The notes under the pieces: model-generated | What the model was told of the DNA's origin: nothing | What the model saw: the letters and a program-made list of their open reading frames with translations, nothing else | Database searches by the model: none | Assembly: GCF_026072915.1 (NCBI RefSeq) | Contig: NZ_AP025943.1 | Location: 1,674,001 to 1,738,000, forward strand | Length of the DNA: 64,000 nucleotides | From: Akkermansia biwaensis | GTDB lineage: Bacteria > Verrucomicrobiota > Verrucomicrobiia > Verrucomicrobiales > Akkermansiaceae | Reading direction: 5' to 3' | Program-made: the position numbers and the translations under genes | Shown: piece after piece, positions 1-9,423 of the stretch | How the letters are laid out: the number at the start of each line of letters is the position of its first letter | How positions within the stretch are numbered: position 1 is the first letter of the stretch

Positions 1-388
1 TTCTAAAAAGGCTCCCCTGGAGCCGTTCCCGCAGGTCTTTTAGGCTGATGCCGTATTTGCGCAGAACCGGGGCGGCGTAGTTGCGGCCCGGTTTGGCCGC
101 CTGCTTGAGCCAAGCCTCCTGGAAGTCCGCAGGGCAGTCTTGCAAGCCCGCGGCCAGCATGGCCTTACGGAAGTCTTCCGCCTTGGGCGTCTTGTTGACA
201 TAGGCGTGAGTCCATTCCAGTTCCAGCATCCAGATGGCGGTCAGGCTCAGGAATTGTTCAATGGCTTTTTTCGGTTCCTGGGCATTTGGCGCCGCCGCGG
301 GCTGCGCCGCCGTGTTTCCGGATGCCGCAGGGGGCAGCGAGCACGTCAGCAGGACCACGGAAACCAGCGTGATACGGAGAATGCACAT
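1..388 (-). CDS. Small secreted protein, 3' end cut by window edge
   Basis: An open minus-strand frame starts at ATG 388 (MCILRITLVSVV) and runs off the left edge without a stop, so only about 129 N-terminal residues are visible. The first 25 residues form a signal peptide with a hydrophobic core ending near SLPPAASG; the Cys in LLTC is a poor lipobox. The mature part is alanine-rich and then helical, with no family motif I recognise. It lies 41 bp downstream of the galactosidase gene on the same strand and may be cotranscribed with it. Confidence 0.6.
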   Translation of the reverse strand, partial: MCILRITLVSVVLLTCSLPPAASGNTAAQPAAAPNAQEPKKAIEQFLSLTAIWMLELEWTHAYVNKTPKAEDFRKAMLAAGLQDCPADFQEAWLKQAAKPGRNYAAPVLRKYGISLKDLRERLQGSLFR

Positions 389-429
389 GGGTTTATCATG
401 ACAGGCCCGTTTTCCGGTGGCGAGCAAAT

Positions 430-2460
430 TCATTCCGCCGTTACCGTGACGTCCAAGGGCCGGGAGGAGACGGGGAATTGAAGTTCATAGAATCCGTTCC
501 CCAGATTTTTAACGGGCGTGCCGCCTGCCTTGACCGGGCCTTTTCCATGCCAGATGACGACCGGTCCCGATTCCCTGATGCGGAAGCGAAGAGAGGTTTC
601 CGCATATTCCGGGCTGCCTTCGACGGCACAGGGGGAGAGGAATTTGTCCCCTCTGCCGATGACGGCCCAGCCGCCGACAATGGGAGCCAGGATGAACAGG
701 CGGTCCTGGAAGCCCGTGATCTCCACGTCCAGCTCCGGCCGGGATGCCGTGAGGGCGCGTCCCCCTTCCGCCGAATAGGCGGCGATGCCTTCCACGGGTG
801 TCCCGTAGTAGTTTAGCGCCTGCTTTCCTTTCAGCAGGGCGGCGGCGTAACGGTAGTCGTTCAGGGAGATTTTTCCGCGAACGGCCGTTTCCGGGGAGGG
901 GTGTTTCAGATTGTACAGGACCACTGCGGCGCTTTGGCCGGGCAACGGGGCGATAACCCGGTAAAGGCGGTTTTCATTCAGGGCGTCCAGAAAGACGGAG
1001 TCCGGCAGGGGCACGGCGGGAGCCAGGGGACGGAGCAGCAGTCCGTCCGACCAGACGAGGGGCATGATATGTTCCGGGTTGAGTTTGTCCGCCGGGTCCG
1101 AGAGATAGACGGGGCCGCCGGATACGGCTTTGGAGATGGCCATCAGGCGGGCGCTGGAGGGGTCCGTGGAGTGGAACATGTCGTGGTCCGGCCATGCGGT
1201 CTGCCCCAGCCACAGCGTGTTGGCGTAGGACTGGAGAAGGTGGGATTTGCCCATGGCCTCGTCTCCCATTTTGTAGTCGATGCTGCACCGGGTGACGGCG
1301 CTGTGCCGCGTGTTCTGAATGTTGACGGTTCCCTGGGCCATGCAGTTGATCAGCTCCAGGCCTGTCTGGCGGCATGCCTTTTCCAGCGCCTCGGAGCATT
1401 TGGTGTTGTGGTGGACCGGATTATCCAGGCCGTCCGCCTGTTTCAGATATTCCGCCTGGACGTCGATTTTCACGAAGTCGAACCCGGCGTCCCTGACTGA
1501 CTGGAGGAAGGGCTTGTAAAACGCCCCGGCTCCGCCGGGACCGTCGCCGGGCAGGATGTTGCCCTTGGGGGTGGAGACCAGCCCGCGCGCGACTTGGGGG
1601 CCGAGGCGGTGTTCGGGGTGGATGCCCTTCCAAAGGCCGTAATAGCAGTGCCACAGGCCCATCCATTTCAGTTTGGCGCTTTTGTGCTTCATGAGGGGCT
1701 TCCAGCCCTCCGGGAATTTGTCCTGCCTGGGCTGGAAGCTGATCAGTTTGAGCCCTTCCTGGACCTGGAAGCCGTCGTCCACCAGCAGCCACCGGACGGG
1801 CACGGGGGATTCTTCCAGATGGCGCGCCGTTTTTTCAAGAAGGGCGGAGGTGATGTTTTTCTTGTATTGTTCCCAACTGCACCAGCCAAGATATTTGAAG
1901 GGTTCCGGATAGGCCTTTTTTTCACGGGGAAGGGTTCTGCCTTTCACGAAGGGGAGGGACAGGGCTTTTTCCCACACGGCGGAGCAGGTGCTGTAAATAT
2001 TGTCGTCCACGGCTATCACGGCAAGGACGGACTGGGGCTTGGCAAGGTTCTTCCCCAGGGTGCCGTATTCCACCATGAAGTTTCCCTTTCCGTCAATGTT
2101 CAGCCAGGCCAGGGAATCCGGTTCGGCGACGGGGAGAACGGCCATGTACCGGCCGTTCTTGAGATGGAACAAGGCAAACATGGCGTGCACGCCCGGCTTC
2201 GCGACGGTGGGATTCGGCTTGCTGTTCACCAGTTTTCCGGGGTCCGTTTTGCCAAACCAGGGCAGCACGCGGTTGCCGTCGCCGGGCCATCGGCCCCGGT
2301 CCGCCGCAAACCAGCAGAAGGATTGGTAGGGCGGTACGGAAAGGGGGAGTGCGGTTTTTCCCGGTACGGGACGCAGCAGGGAGGTTTGCGGCTGGGCAAC
2401 GGCCGTCCAGGCAGTGAGTGCCATCAGCAATGGCATGATCAGGCGTGCGGTTGTCATCAT
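430..2460 (-). CDS. Secreted GH36-like (raffinose synthase/Sip1-type) alpha-galactosidase
   Basis: 676 aa with a signal peptide (cleavage likely after AVA, residue 22), so the enzyme is exported. The order of motifs is that of the raffinose-synthase/seed-imbibition branch of GH36: GWCSWEQY (192-199), LLVDDGFQ (225-232), FVKIDVQ (329-335) and RCSIDY (391-396). By family analogy D333 is the nucleophile and D395 the acid/base. The expected reaction is release of terminal alpha-galactose from glycans, which fits a mucin or blood-group-B diet alongside the GH110 gene at 45 kb. Substrate is inferred, not visible. It sits 10 bp downstream of the DUF5009 gene, so the two are probably one operon. Confidence 0.8.
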   Translation of the reverse strand: MMTTARLIMPLLMALTAWTAVAQPQTSLLRPVPGKTALPLSVPPYQSFCWFAADRGRWPGDGNRVLPWFGKTDPGKLVNSKPNPTVAKPGVHAMFALFHLKNGRYMAVLPVAEPDSLAWLNIDGKGNFMVEYGTLGKNLAKPQSVLAVIAVDDNIYSTCSAVWEKALSLPFVKGRTLPREKKAYPEPFKYLGWCSWEQYKKNITSALLEKTARHLEESPVPVRWLLVDDGFQVQEGLKLISFQPRQDKFPEGWKPLMKHKSAKLKWMGLWHCYYGLWKGIHPEHRLGPQVARGLVSTPKGNILPGDGPGGAGAFYKPFLQSVRDAGFDFVKIDVQAEYLKQADGLDNPVHHNTKCSEALEKACRQTGLELINCMAQGTVNIQNTRHSAVTRCSIDYKMGDEAMGKSHLLQSYANTLWLGQTAWPDHDMFHSTDPSSARLMAISKAVSGGPVYLSDPADKLNPEHIMPLVWSDGLLLRPLAPAVPLPDSVFLDALNENRLYRVIAPLPGQSAAVVLYNLKHPSPETAVRGKISLNDYRYAAALLKGKQALNYYGTPVEGIAAYSAEGGRALTASRPELDVEITGFQDRLFILAPIVGGWAVIGRGDKFLSPCAVEGSPEYAETSLRFRIRESGPVVIWHGKGPVKAGGTPVKNLGNGFYELQFPVSSRPLDVTVTAE

Positions 2461-2470
2461 GTTCAGTAGG

Positions 2471-3568
2471 CTACAGTCTGATAAAAATACTGCGTTTGTA
2501 AAAGAAAAAAAGAATCAGCCATTGCAGCAGGAGCAGGGTGACGGCCAGAAAAACGGGCTGGAAGGGCGGAAACAGGTCTGCCGCCCCGCTGAAGATGCGC
2601 TGATTGAGGGAGTGGATGTTGAGAAGCTGGTAAATCAGGTAGGCCGCCAGCGCGTTCAGGCCGATGATACGGAGGGGGAACGTCCATAGGCGGAACTTCC
2701 AGACGTCTATGAGCAGATGGAACAATGCCAGCAACATCAGGGAGACGCCTGCCGCGGCCAGCACGAATGTGCCGGTCCACATTTTCTTGATGATGGGGTA
2801 GATGCCGTCCAGCCCCCACGCCGTTCCGAACAGGCATGCTCCCGCGGCCAGCATCAGCAGGACGCGGCGGACTGGCGGCACGCGCCCGTCCTGCAGGAAG
2901 CTTCCGGCCAGCCAGCCTCCCAGGCACAGGGCGGCTGCGGAGATAATGCAGAGGGGGCCTTCCGGATCAAATGTCCCGCCGTGCAGGCTCCCCGGGAGCA
3001 TGTGCGCGTCCAGCCATGAATTGACGGAGCCGGAAGGAGTGAAGTCCCCTCCGGAGAATTGGAGCAGGGCGACCAGGGCCAGAATGCCGCCTGCCGCGGC
3101 GGTTATGGCTTTCCGGCGCCTGAGCAGGAGCACGCAAGTGCCCCCCATGGCGCAGGAAAGGCCGATGAGCCCCAGCACGGACGCATACCTCATGTCTTCC
3201 GTCCAGGTAAGGGGGCCGTTGACAAGCATTCCCAGGAGGACCAGGAGAGATGCCCTCTTCCAGATTTTGAGCAGGCCCGGCCCCGGTCCGGTTTTTTCAT
3301 CCGCATGCCGTGACAGTGAGAAAGACATGGAAACGCCCGCAATGAAGACGAAGACGGGGAAGACGAGGTCATACAGACGCAGTCCCTGCCAGCCGGCATG
3401 AGTCATCTGGATGGCGGCGGTGTTGAGCGGTCCGTTTCCCGGCGCCCTGGAAGCCAGCAGCAGGATAAGCGCGTCCAGTCCCAGGATGACGAGCATGTCC
3501 AATCCCCGCAGGGCATCCAGGGATGCCAGTCTTGGGAGGCGTTCGGAGGTGGAAGAGAGATGATTCAA
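2471..3568 (-). CDS. DUF5009/NagX-like membrane acyltransferase
   Basis: 365 aa, about 9-10 hydrophobic segments. The N-terminal RLASLDALRGLDML is the hallmark of the DUF5009/COG4299 group related to heparan-alpha-glucosaminide N-acetyltransferase, which moves acetyl groups across the membrane onto amino sugars; a Gln/His pair lies in the following loop (AIQMTHAGWQGL). The family role is established only for relatives. Position directly upstream of a secreted galactosidase suggests sugar processing at the envelope. A second member is at 26635-27756. Divergent from the L,D-transpeptidase gene across 132 bp that must hold both promoters. Confidence 0.75.
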   Translation of the reverse strand: MNHLSSTSERLPRLASLDALRGLDMLVILGLDALILLLASRAPGNGPLNTAAIQMTHAGWQGLRLYDLVFPVFVFIAGVSMSFSLSRHADEKTGPGPGLLKIWKRASLLVLLGMLVNGPLTWTEDMRYASVLGLIGLSCAMGGTCVLLLRRRKAITAAAGGILALVALLQFSGGDFTPSGSVNSWLDAHMLPGSLHGGTFDPEGPLCIISAAALCLGGWLAGSFLQDGRVPPVRRVLLMLAAGACLFGTAWGLDGIYPIIKKMWTGTFVLAAAGVSLMLLALFHLLIDVWKFRLWTFPLRIIGLNALAAYLIYQLLNIHSLNQRIFSGAADLFPPFQPVFLAVTLLLLQWLILFFFYKRSIFIRL

Positions 3569-3700
3569 AGCAGGCCGGAAAAGAGGTGGAACGGAGATAT
3601 ATACGCAAGAAAGGGCTTTTCTTTATCATTCCGTGAAAACATGCCGGGTCGGGAGGGAATCGTGCTTGATTTCCGCAGTTGGAGAGGGTAAGCAAGCCGC

Positions 3701-4330
3701 ATGCCGCGCGCGCCCATTACCCTCCTCCTTTTCCTGTGTGTGTCCGTGCTGCTGGCGGGGTGCTCCTCCTTCACGAAGGCTCCCAACGGCAGGCCGCTGA
3801 TGAAGGACGGCAGGTATGCCTCTTCCTACAATGCCTTTGTGGCGGACCCGAATTACCGCCATACGCGGGACGTCTGGTATCACGACGCCCGCATCAGCCA
3901 GGCCGGGACGAAGAACAGCAAAATTGTCATTCATCTGAAGAACCAGCGCGGCGTGCTGTGGGTCGACGACCAGGTGGCCATGGATTTCCCCGTCTGTACC
4001 GGAAGGTCCACCCATGAAACGCCGCGGGGCAGGTTCACCATCATCCAGAAGGATGAGGACTACCGTTCCCGGTCCTACGGCAGCGTGTTTGACGTGAGCG
4101 GCAAGTGCGTGAATTCGGACGCGACTTCCTCATCTCCCGTTCCGCGCGGCGGCAAGTTCATCGGAGCCAAAATGCCGCTGTGGATGCGCATTCACGGAGG
4201 AATCGGGCTGCATGTGGGGACCGTGTACCGGGATGCCAATTCCCACGGATGCATTCGGGTGCCTGTGGAGGCATGCCGCATTTTGTTTGACAAATGCGGC
4301 CTGGGAACGGCCGTAGTAGTTCAGGAGTAA
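3701..4330 (+). CDS. L,D-transpeptidase (YkuD) lipoprotein
   Basis: 209 aa lipoprotein: lipobox LAGC with Cys21. The YkuD domain spans about residues 72-208 and carries the catalytic signature IHGG..LH (165-171) and SHGCIR (182-187, nucleophile Cys184). Such enzymes form 3-3 cross-links in peptidoglycan or attach proteins to it. A GAGAGGG Shine-Dalgarno-like stretch precedes ATG 3701. The gene is 59 bp upstream of a PBP2 gene, so L,D- and D,D-transpeptidases are probably coexpressed. Confidence 0.88.
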   Translation: MPRAPITLLLFLCVSVLLAGCSSFTKAPNGRPLMKDGRYASSYNAFVADPNYRHTRDVWYHDARISQAGTKNSKIVIHLKNQRGVLWVDDQVAMDFPVCTGRSTHETPRGRFTIIQKDEDYRSRSYGSVFDVSGKCVNSDATSSSPVPRGGKFIGAKMPLWMRIHGGIGLHVGTVYRDANSHGCIRVPVEACRILFDKCGLGTAVVVQE

Positions 4331-4389
4331 GTGCAAGCGCGAATAATCGTTGATTCCTGCCCGTACATTTGGCACACTTCCGCAAGTTC

Positions 4390-6855
4390 ATGAAAATGAT
4401 GGCTTTGATACGTTCCCTGGTGTTGCTGGCAAGTTTGGGCGCCTTTGTTGCGGACACGGCCTGCGGGCAGGCCGCCCGCAGGGGAAGTTCTTCACGCCGG
4501 GCCGCTCCCGCGGCAACTCCTGCTCAGGCGCCGACAGAGGATGACGCCGTAAAAACCGTTGACCTGGGCGACAGGAAAACGTCTGACGGTACCGCTTCCG
4601 GAGAGAGGGAGGGGCTGGGCGATGTTCCGGAAATGCCCAGGGAAACGGACAAGGAGCAGAGCGGGCTGGATTCCCTTTCCCTGATTCCTTCCTTGAACGG
4701 AGGGCGCCTGGATGCCGCGCGCGAGGCCCACACCAGCACGCGGCCTTCCGCCAGGACGATGGCCCTCCTGATTCCCGCCCCCCGCGGCCCCATTTTGGAC
4801 CGCCACGGGGAGCCGCTGGCCGTAACGCAGGTGGCCTACCAGTTGGCCTTGAGGTTTGAGATTTTTGAGAATCCGGACAGGTCCCGCGTGGTGGAGTTTG
4901 CCCGCAACTGCCTGGAGCAGGCGGAGAAAATAGCCGGAAAGGCATGGACTTTTTCCGACGACCAGTTCTGGAAGCATTATGAACACCGCCGCTGGCTGCC
5001 CCTGCCGCTGACCAATGTCATCCGCGCGGAAGATGCGGAGAAGCTGAAGGACAAGGTGAAGAATGTCCGCGGCCTTCAGCTGATGCCCATTTACATCCGG
5101 TATTATCCAGAGAAGTCCGTTGCAGGCCATATTGGCGGTTATGTGGGCTCCCGCGGCAAGCTGCCTACGGGGCCTATCAACCACATGGACCCCCTGTTTG
5201 AGCAGGTGGAGGGGCGTGCCGGGCTGGAGAAGGAATTCAACAAGGCCCTGACCGGAACGCCGGGCGTATGGCGCCTGATGTTTGACGAGGACGGCAACAA
5301 GATTCTGGACGAACTGCAAATACGTCCCAAACCGGGCGGCGCCGTGGTGACCACCCTGAACCTGAAATGGCAGCGGGATGCGGAACGCATTCTTTCCCGC
5401 GGCAAGAGGCGCGGCGCCATGGTGGTGCTGGACTGCGTGACGGGGGAAATACTGGTGATGGCCTCCACGCCTTCCTACGACCCGAACCTGTTTATCCCGA
5501 ACATTTCCCAAAAGGATTACGATGCCCTGCGCAATGACCCCGCCGGTCCGCTGGGCGCCCGTGCGTTCCAGGGGCGCTATCCCCCTGCTTCCACGTTCAA
5601 GGTGATGACCGTTGCCAGCGCGCTCAAAAACAGGAAAATTACGGAGGATTCCGTGATTGACTGCCCCGCTTCCATCCCGATCGGCAACCACGTGTTCAAG
5701 AACTGGAGCAAGGTGCCTCTGGGGCCCGCCAATTGTGTCCGCGCCCTGGCGATGTCCAACAATCCGTTCATGTACCAGATGGGACTGAGGCTGGGAGCGG
5801 AAGCGCTGATGGATACCGCACGGGCTTTCGGTCTGGGCGAGCGCACGGGGCTTCCTCTTCCGGATGATCCCGGCCTTGTTCCTACCAGCGAGTACATGAT
5901 CCGCAATTACAAGCGCGATTTCATGCCGGGGGATGCCGCCAACCTGTCCATAGGCCAGGGTCCCCTGCTGGCGACGCCTCTCCAGGTGGCCCACATGATG
6001 GCGGGCGTGGCCAACGGCTATCTCCCCAGGCTTCAATTGATCAAGCAGATCCAGGACGGCAATTCCAATGTGGTTTACGCCCCCAGGCCCCAGGAGGTGC
6101 AGCGGCCGCTGCCCGACTATGAAAAAGCCCTGGCCAGCGTGCGCAAGGGGATGAAGGCCGTCATTGAAGGCGGTACGGGCGGTCGAGCCCGCCTCTCCTA
6201 TTCCAGCATTGCGGGCAAGTCCGGAACGGCCCAGTGGGGGCCGGAGCGGGAAGACAAGCGCCTGGCTTGGTTTGCCGGGTTCATGCCCTATGAAAATCCC
6301 CGTTTTGCGTATGTGGTGCTGCACGAAGGGCGGCCGCATGAAACCCTGGGCGGAGGCGCTGTTGCCGCGCCCATCGTGAAAGAGTTTTTTGAACTGGAGA
6401 AGAAGGATATCAAGGCCATCATCGACCCGCCCAAGGATGACATTCCCGTAGCGGAACCGGTAGAGGAAACTTCCGCTACGGAAGCGGCCGCCATCCGTGA
6501 GCAGGGCCGCGTTCCCGCCGTAGTCCCGGACAACCTGCCTCCCGGCCTGTATGATCCGGAAGGAATGGAGCCTATCAAGGTTCATGAAATTCCCGCTGAT
6601 CTGGACGATTCTTCCGATGCCGAAATCAAGGCGACTCCCGTGGGCGGCGTTCAGCGGAGTGCCCGGCGGACGGCTCCTCCGCTTTCGGAGGATCCTTCTG
6701 CGGCTCCGCTGGCTCCGCGGCGCGGGGATTCCGACTACATACCGGGTTTGCCCCGCCAGATTCCGCGTCATCTTAATCATACCGTTCCCGTGACGTCTCC
6801 CGCTCCGCGAGCGCCTATGCCGGCGGATGATATACCGATGGCGGAACCTCTTTAG
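4390..6855 (+). CDS. mrdA: Penicillin-binding protein 2-type D,D-transpeptidase
   Basis: 821 aa from ATG 4390; the open frame reaches a TTG at 4369 but the hydrophobic N-terminus MKMMALIRSLVLLASLG argues for the ATG. After a Pro/Ala-rich stretch the PBP dimerisation domain starts near residue 135 (RGPILDRHGEPLAVT) and the transpeptidase domain contains STFK (Ser401), SNN (456) and KSGT (610). Class B enzyme for elongation-phase cross-linking. Unusual: the N-terminus resembles a cleavable signal (ADTACGQA) followed by about 100 disordered residues instead of a short cytoplasmic tail, and a low-complexity tail of roughly 150 residues rich in Pro, Glu and Arg follows the catalytic domain. No rodA gene adjoins. 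Confidence 0.88.
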   Translation: MKMMALIRSLVLLASLGAFVADTACGQAARRGSSSRRAAPAATPAQAPTEDDAVKTVDLGDRKTSDGTASGEREGLGDVPEMPRETDKEQSGLDSLSLIPSLNGGRLDAAREAHTSTRPSARTMALLIPAPRGPILDRHGEPLAVTQVAYQLALRFEIFENPDRSRVVEFARNCLEQAEKIAGKAWTFSDDQFWKHYEHRRWLPLPLTNVIRAEDAEKLKDKVKNVRGLQLMPIYIRYYPEKSVAGHIGGYVGSRGKLPTGPINHMDPLFEQVEGRAGLEKEFNKALTGTPGVWRLMFDEDGNKILDELQIRPKPGGAVVTTLNLKWQRDAERILSRGKRRGAMVVLDCVTGEILVMASTPSYDPNLFIPNISQKDYDALRNDPAGPLGARAFQGRYPPASTFKVMTVASALKNRKITEDSVIDCPASIPIGNHVFKNWSKVPLGPANCVRALAMSNNPFMYQMGLRLGAEALMDTARAFGLGERTGLPLPDDPGLVPTSEYMIRNYKRDFMPGDAANLSIGQGPLLATPLQVAHMMAGVANGYLPRLQLIKQIQDGNSNVVYAPRPQEVQRPLPDYEKALASVRKGMKAVIEGGTGGRARLSYSSIAGKSGTAQWGPEREDKRLAWFAGFMPYENPRFAYVVLHEGRPHETLGGGAVAAPIVKEFFELEKKDIKAIIDPPKDDIPVAEPVEETSATEAAAIREQGRVPAVVPDNLPPGLYDPEGMEPIKVHEIPADLDDSSDAEIKATPVGGVQRSARRTAPPLSEDPSAAPLAPRRGDSDYIPGLPRQIPRHLNHTVPVTSPAPRAPMPADDIPMAEPL

Positions 6856-7014
6856 GAATAACTGGCTGTGGCTGGAGTGCATCGGATTTCCCTGTCCGGA
6901 AGGGAAGAATATGCCGTTTGCCGCGGCTGTGGATGGGAGGAAGAGGGGAGAGGCTTATCCCGTGGCGGCAGGGGTGACGCGGCCCGTTGATGCCGCTGCT
7001 ATTCCTCATTATGC

Positions 7015-7045
7015 TTGCGTCACACGGCGGGAATGCCTATATACT
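7015..7045 (+). promoter_or_regulatory. Candidate sigma-70-type promoter for the 7130 lipoprotein gene
   Basis: TTGCGT at 7015-7020, a 17-nt spacer, and TATATACT at 7038-7045. It predicts an untranslated leader of about 80 nt before ATG 7130. The leader includes a small CCGGATCTCCGG inverted repeat at about 7079. The rest of the 274-bp gap after the PBP2 gene shows no gene. Confidence 0.4.
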
Positions 7046-7129
7046 GTCAGTGTTGCATGTCGATAAGGCTGTTGTGTCCGGATCTCCGGACGCCCTGAGA
7101 GGTGCATTAAGACCCCATGTTTCAAGACA

Positions 7130-9364
7130 ATGAAAACCCATTATCTTTACTCCATACCCTGTGTGGCGCTGACTTGCGCCCTTGCCGGATGTTCCGACGA
7201 CAATAAGAATTCTTCCGGCAAGCCGGACCAGGATGCCGCGGCGTCCACTCCGGCCGCCGCGATTGACCAGAGCAAGCCGGTCACTGCCGATCTGGTGGCG
7301 AAACGCGCCGAACGCCTGGGCATAGCCGCGCTGTTCCCCAGGGAAATGAGCATGGTGGCAGGCGTCTATGATATTCCCGGCATGATCAAGGGCTTCCAGA
7401 GCTTGAACATGTTCAAGACATGGGGGGCGTGCGAAGTGGATGTGGAAGAGGAGGATGAAAGCATCGCCATTCCCGGAGAGGATGGCGGCGAGGTTGTCGT
7501 GAATGAGGATCTTTCCGAAATTACCGTCAAGAAGGTGGACAGTCCGGTTATTGACGCCATGGTCGGCTTCGGACCCGGATGGGCGGCCTGGCTGGACAGC
7601 GCTCAGGGAGCCTTTTGCAGTATGGGGCAGAACCAGATGGAGTCGATGCTGGACATGTACACCCTCTTTTCCTCCGCCAGTTCCGGAGCGCAAGGAACTC
7701 CTGAGGCTCTGTCCGCCAGAACTTCGGTAATGATGAACAGGACTTTCAAAACGCTCGCTCAATGGGCTGCTCTGGTCGATCTGCGGCCTTCACAGGACAA
7801 GACGGCTCCGGTGATGGTCGCCGCCAAGCTGACTCCCGATGCCCTGGCCCAGGTCCAGTCTGTCCTGAAGGATGCCAATCTGCCGGAAGACATGGAGCTA
7901 CACGGCATTGTGTCTCTGTATGACAAGACATACAACGGCCTTGCGTGCAAGGTGGCGGAAGTGGACTGCAAGAAATTGCGCGCCAAGATAGAAGAACACC
8001 TGAAGGATGTTTACTCAGAGAATTCCATTACTCCCGAAACCAGGGAGCAGATCAACGAGGCATTGAAGCGCCTTGATGATTCCAAGCTGTACGCGGTCGT
8101 CGGTTTCGTCAATGACACGCTTGTAGGCTTTGTGACCACGAATCCTGAGTTGCAGGTGCATGTGGCCGCGTCCCCGAAGGATTCCGTCGTTGCCCGTCCG
8201 GATTTCAACATGGCGGACGGCCAGCTTCAGTATCCCGCCTACGGATTGTGCTTTGCGGACAAGGCTTTGATGCAGGCCGCGCTGAAGTCCGATATAGCCA
8301 TGTACAAGGGCTATCTGACCGGCTTGAAGCAGGTGATGGAATTCCTCGGCAAGGAATGGAAGGTGGCGGATATGGCTCCGGCCCTGTCCTCTCTGGATTC
8401 CATTCAGGGAAATGTTCTCGGCTTCTATGATAAGATGGCGCGCAACGCCACGCCCGTTTCCTGGTATTCCTGGCAGAACCAGGGGGTTCATCTGGAAATA
8501 GCCATGTACCCGATGGACTGCTACAAGCTGGATGCCCCCACGGCCATGAATTCCGTGCGTCCCGGCGCGGACACCGTTCTTTACTGGTCCGGCGCCGTCA
8601 ACCATGAGACGGTGGACATGTATTATTCCCTGATTGGGGATGTTTCCCAGATTGTGTGGGACTACGGCAACGCCTACATTGCCGATCCCAAGAACAAGGT
8701 GAGCGACCAGGTGAGCATGGCGGCTCCCATGATCCAGATGGCCCGGCCCACCATTGAAGAACTCTGGAAGGCTCAGAAACTGGCCTGGAACGGCATGACC
8801 GGCGCAGGCGCTTATGTGGTGGACATGAAGGGAGCCCCCAATCCCATGCTCCAGAATGTTCCGTCTCCGCGCTTCTCCCTGGTTTATGAGATCAAGGACC
8901 GCGCCGCCCTGGGCCAGGCCTGGCAAAAGGTGATCGACGCTTCCAAGACGATTGTTCCGCTGGTCAGCCAGGGCAAGATGAAGGAACTGCCCGCTCCCAA
9001 GGCCACTACGGAAGGGGATGTTACCACTTACGATTATCAATGCCCGCTGGGCCCGGATCTGAATCCCGTGGTGAGCGTGTCCGATTCCCGCTGGGCCCTC
9101 AGCATGCCCAAGGCGTTCGGTGACGAAGTCCTCAAGGAGTCCATGAAGGCTCCCGGCCAGGTGGCCCCGATGGAGTTCCAGCTGAACCTGGTTCCGGTCC
9201 GGGACGCCCTGAAGAGCGCCGCTGACGGAAACAAGGATATCCGGAAAGCCGCCAAGGCCCTGGACGTGATCACCTCCGACGTTACGGGCATTCATGCCAC
9301 GGGCCGCAAGGCTGGTGACGGCAGGGACGTGTACCACATCCATATTCTTTCCGCCGGCAAGTAA
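7130..9364 (+). CDS. Large lipoprotein of unknown function
   Basis: 744 aa with a clear lipobox (LAGC, Cys21), followed by a polar Ser/Asn/Lys/Asp linker and an extended, mostly soluble region. I recognise no domain. Acidic patches occur near residues 100-125 (EVDVEEEDES, ENEDLS-like). The protein reads as two repeating alpha/beta halves, with recurring phrases about VVxFxNDT and ALSMPKAF, but no catalytic motif. Monocistronic: its own promoter candidate lies upstream and a hairpin terminator directly downstream. Probably an abundant envelope protein typical of the lineage. Confidence 0.75.
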   Translation: MKTHYLYSIPCVALTCALAGCSDDNKNSSGKPDQDAAASTPAAAIDQSKPVTADLVAKRAERLGIAALFPREMSMVAGVYDIPGMIKGFQSLNMFKTWGACEVDVEEEDESIAIPGEDGGEVVVNEDLSEITVKKVDSPVIDAMVGFGPGWAAWLDSAQGAFCSMGQNQMESMLDMYTLFSSASSGAQGTPEALSARTSVMMNRTFKTLAQWAALVDLRPSQDKTAPVMVAAKLTPDALAQVQSVLKDANLPEDMELHGIVSLYDKTYNGLACKVAEVDCKKLRAKIEEHLKDVYSENSITPETREQINEALKRLDDSKLYAVVGFVNDTLVGFVTTNPELQVHVAASPKDSVVARPDFNMADGQLQYPAYGLCFADKALMQAALKSDIAMYKGYLTGLKQVMEFLGKEWKVADMAPALSSLDSIQGNVLGFYDKMARNATPVSWYSWQNQGVHLEIAMYPMDCYKLDAPTAMNSVRPGADTVLYWSGAVNHETVDMYYSLIGDVSQIVWDYGNAYIADPKNKVSDQVSMAAPMIQMARPTIEELWKAQKLAWNGMTGAGAYVVDMKGAPNPMLQNVPSPRFSLVYEIKDRAALGQAWQKVIDASKTIVPLVSQGKMKELPAPKATTEGDVTTYDYQCPLGPDLNPVVSVSDSRWALSMPKAFGDEVLKESMKAPGQVAPMEFQLNLVPVRDALKSAADGNKDIRKAAKALDVITSDVTGIHATGRKAGDGRDVYHIHILSAGK

Positions 9365-9384
9365 ACCTGCCAGGACGTTTTGAC

Positions 9385-9423
9385 GGAGGCCGCTTCACCA
9401 TGCGTGGAGCGGCCTTCCTTTTT
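9385..9423 (+). terminator. Intrinsic terminator after the 7130 lipoprotein gene
   Basis: GC-rich hairpin with arms GGAGGCCGCT (9385-9394) and AGCGGCCTTCC (9408-9418), loop of 13 nt, then a T-rich tail (CTTTTTATCC). It starts 20 bp after the stop codon at 9364. Confidence 0.75.

Noticed and set aside
4492-6882. 796-codon open frame on minus
   Set aside because: Antisense shadow of the PBP2 gene; high GC leaves the opposite strand open. No protein-like motifs.
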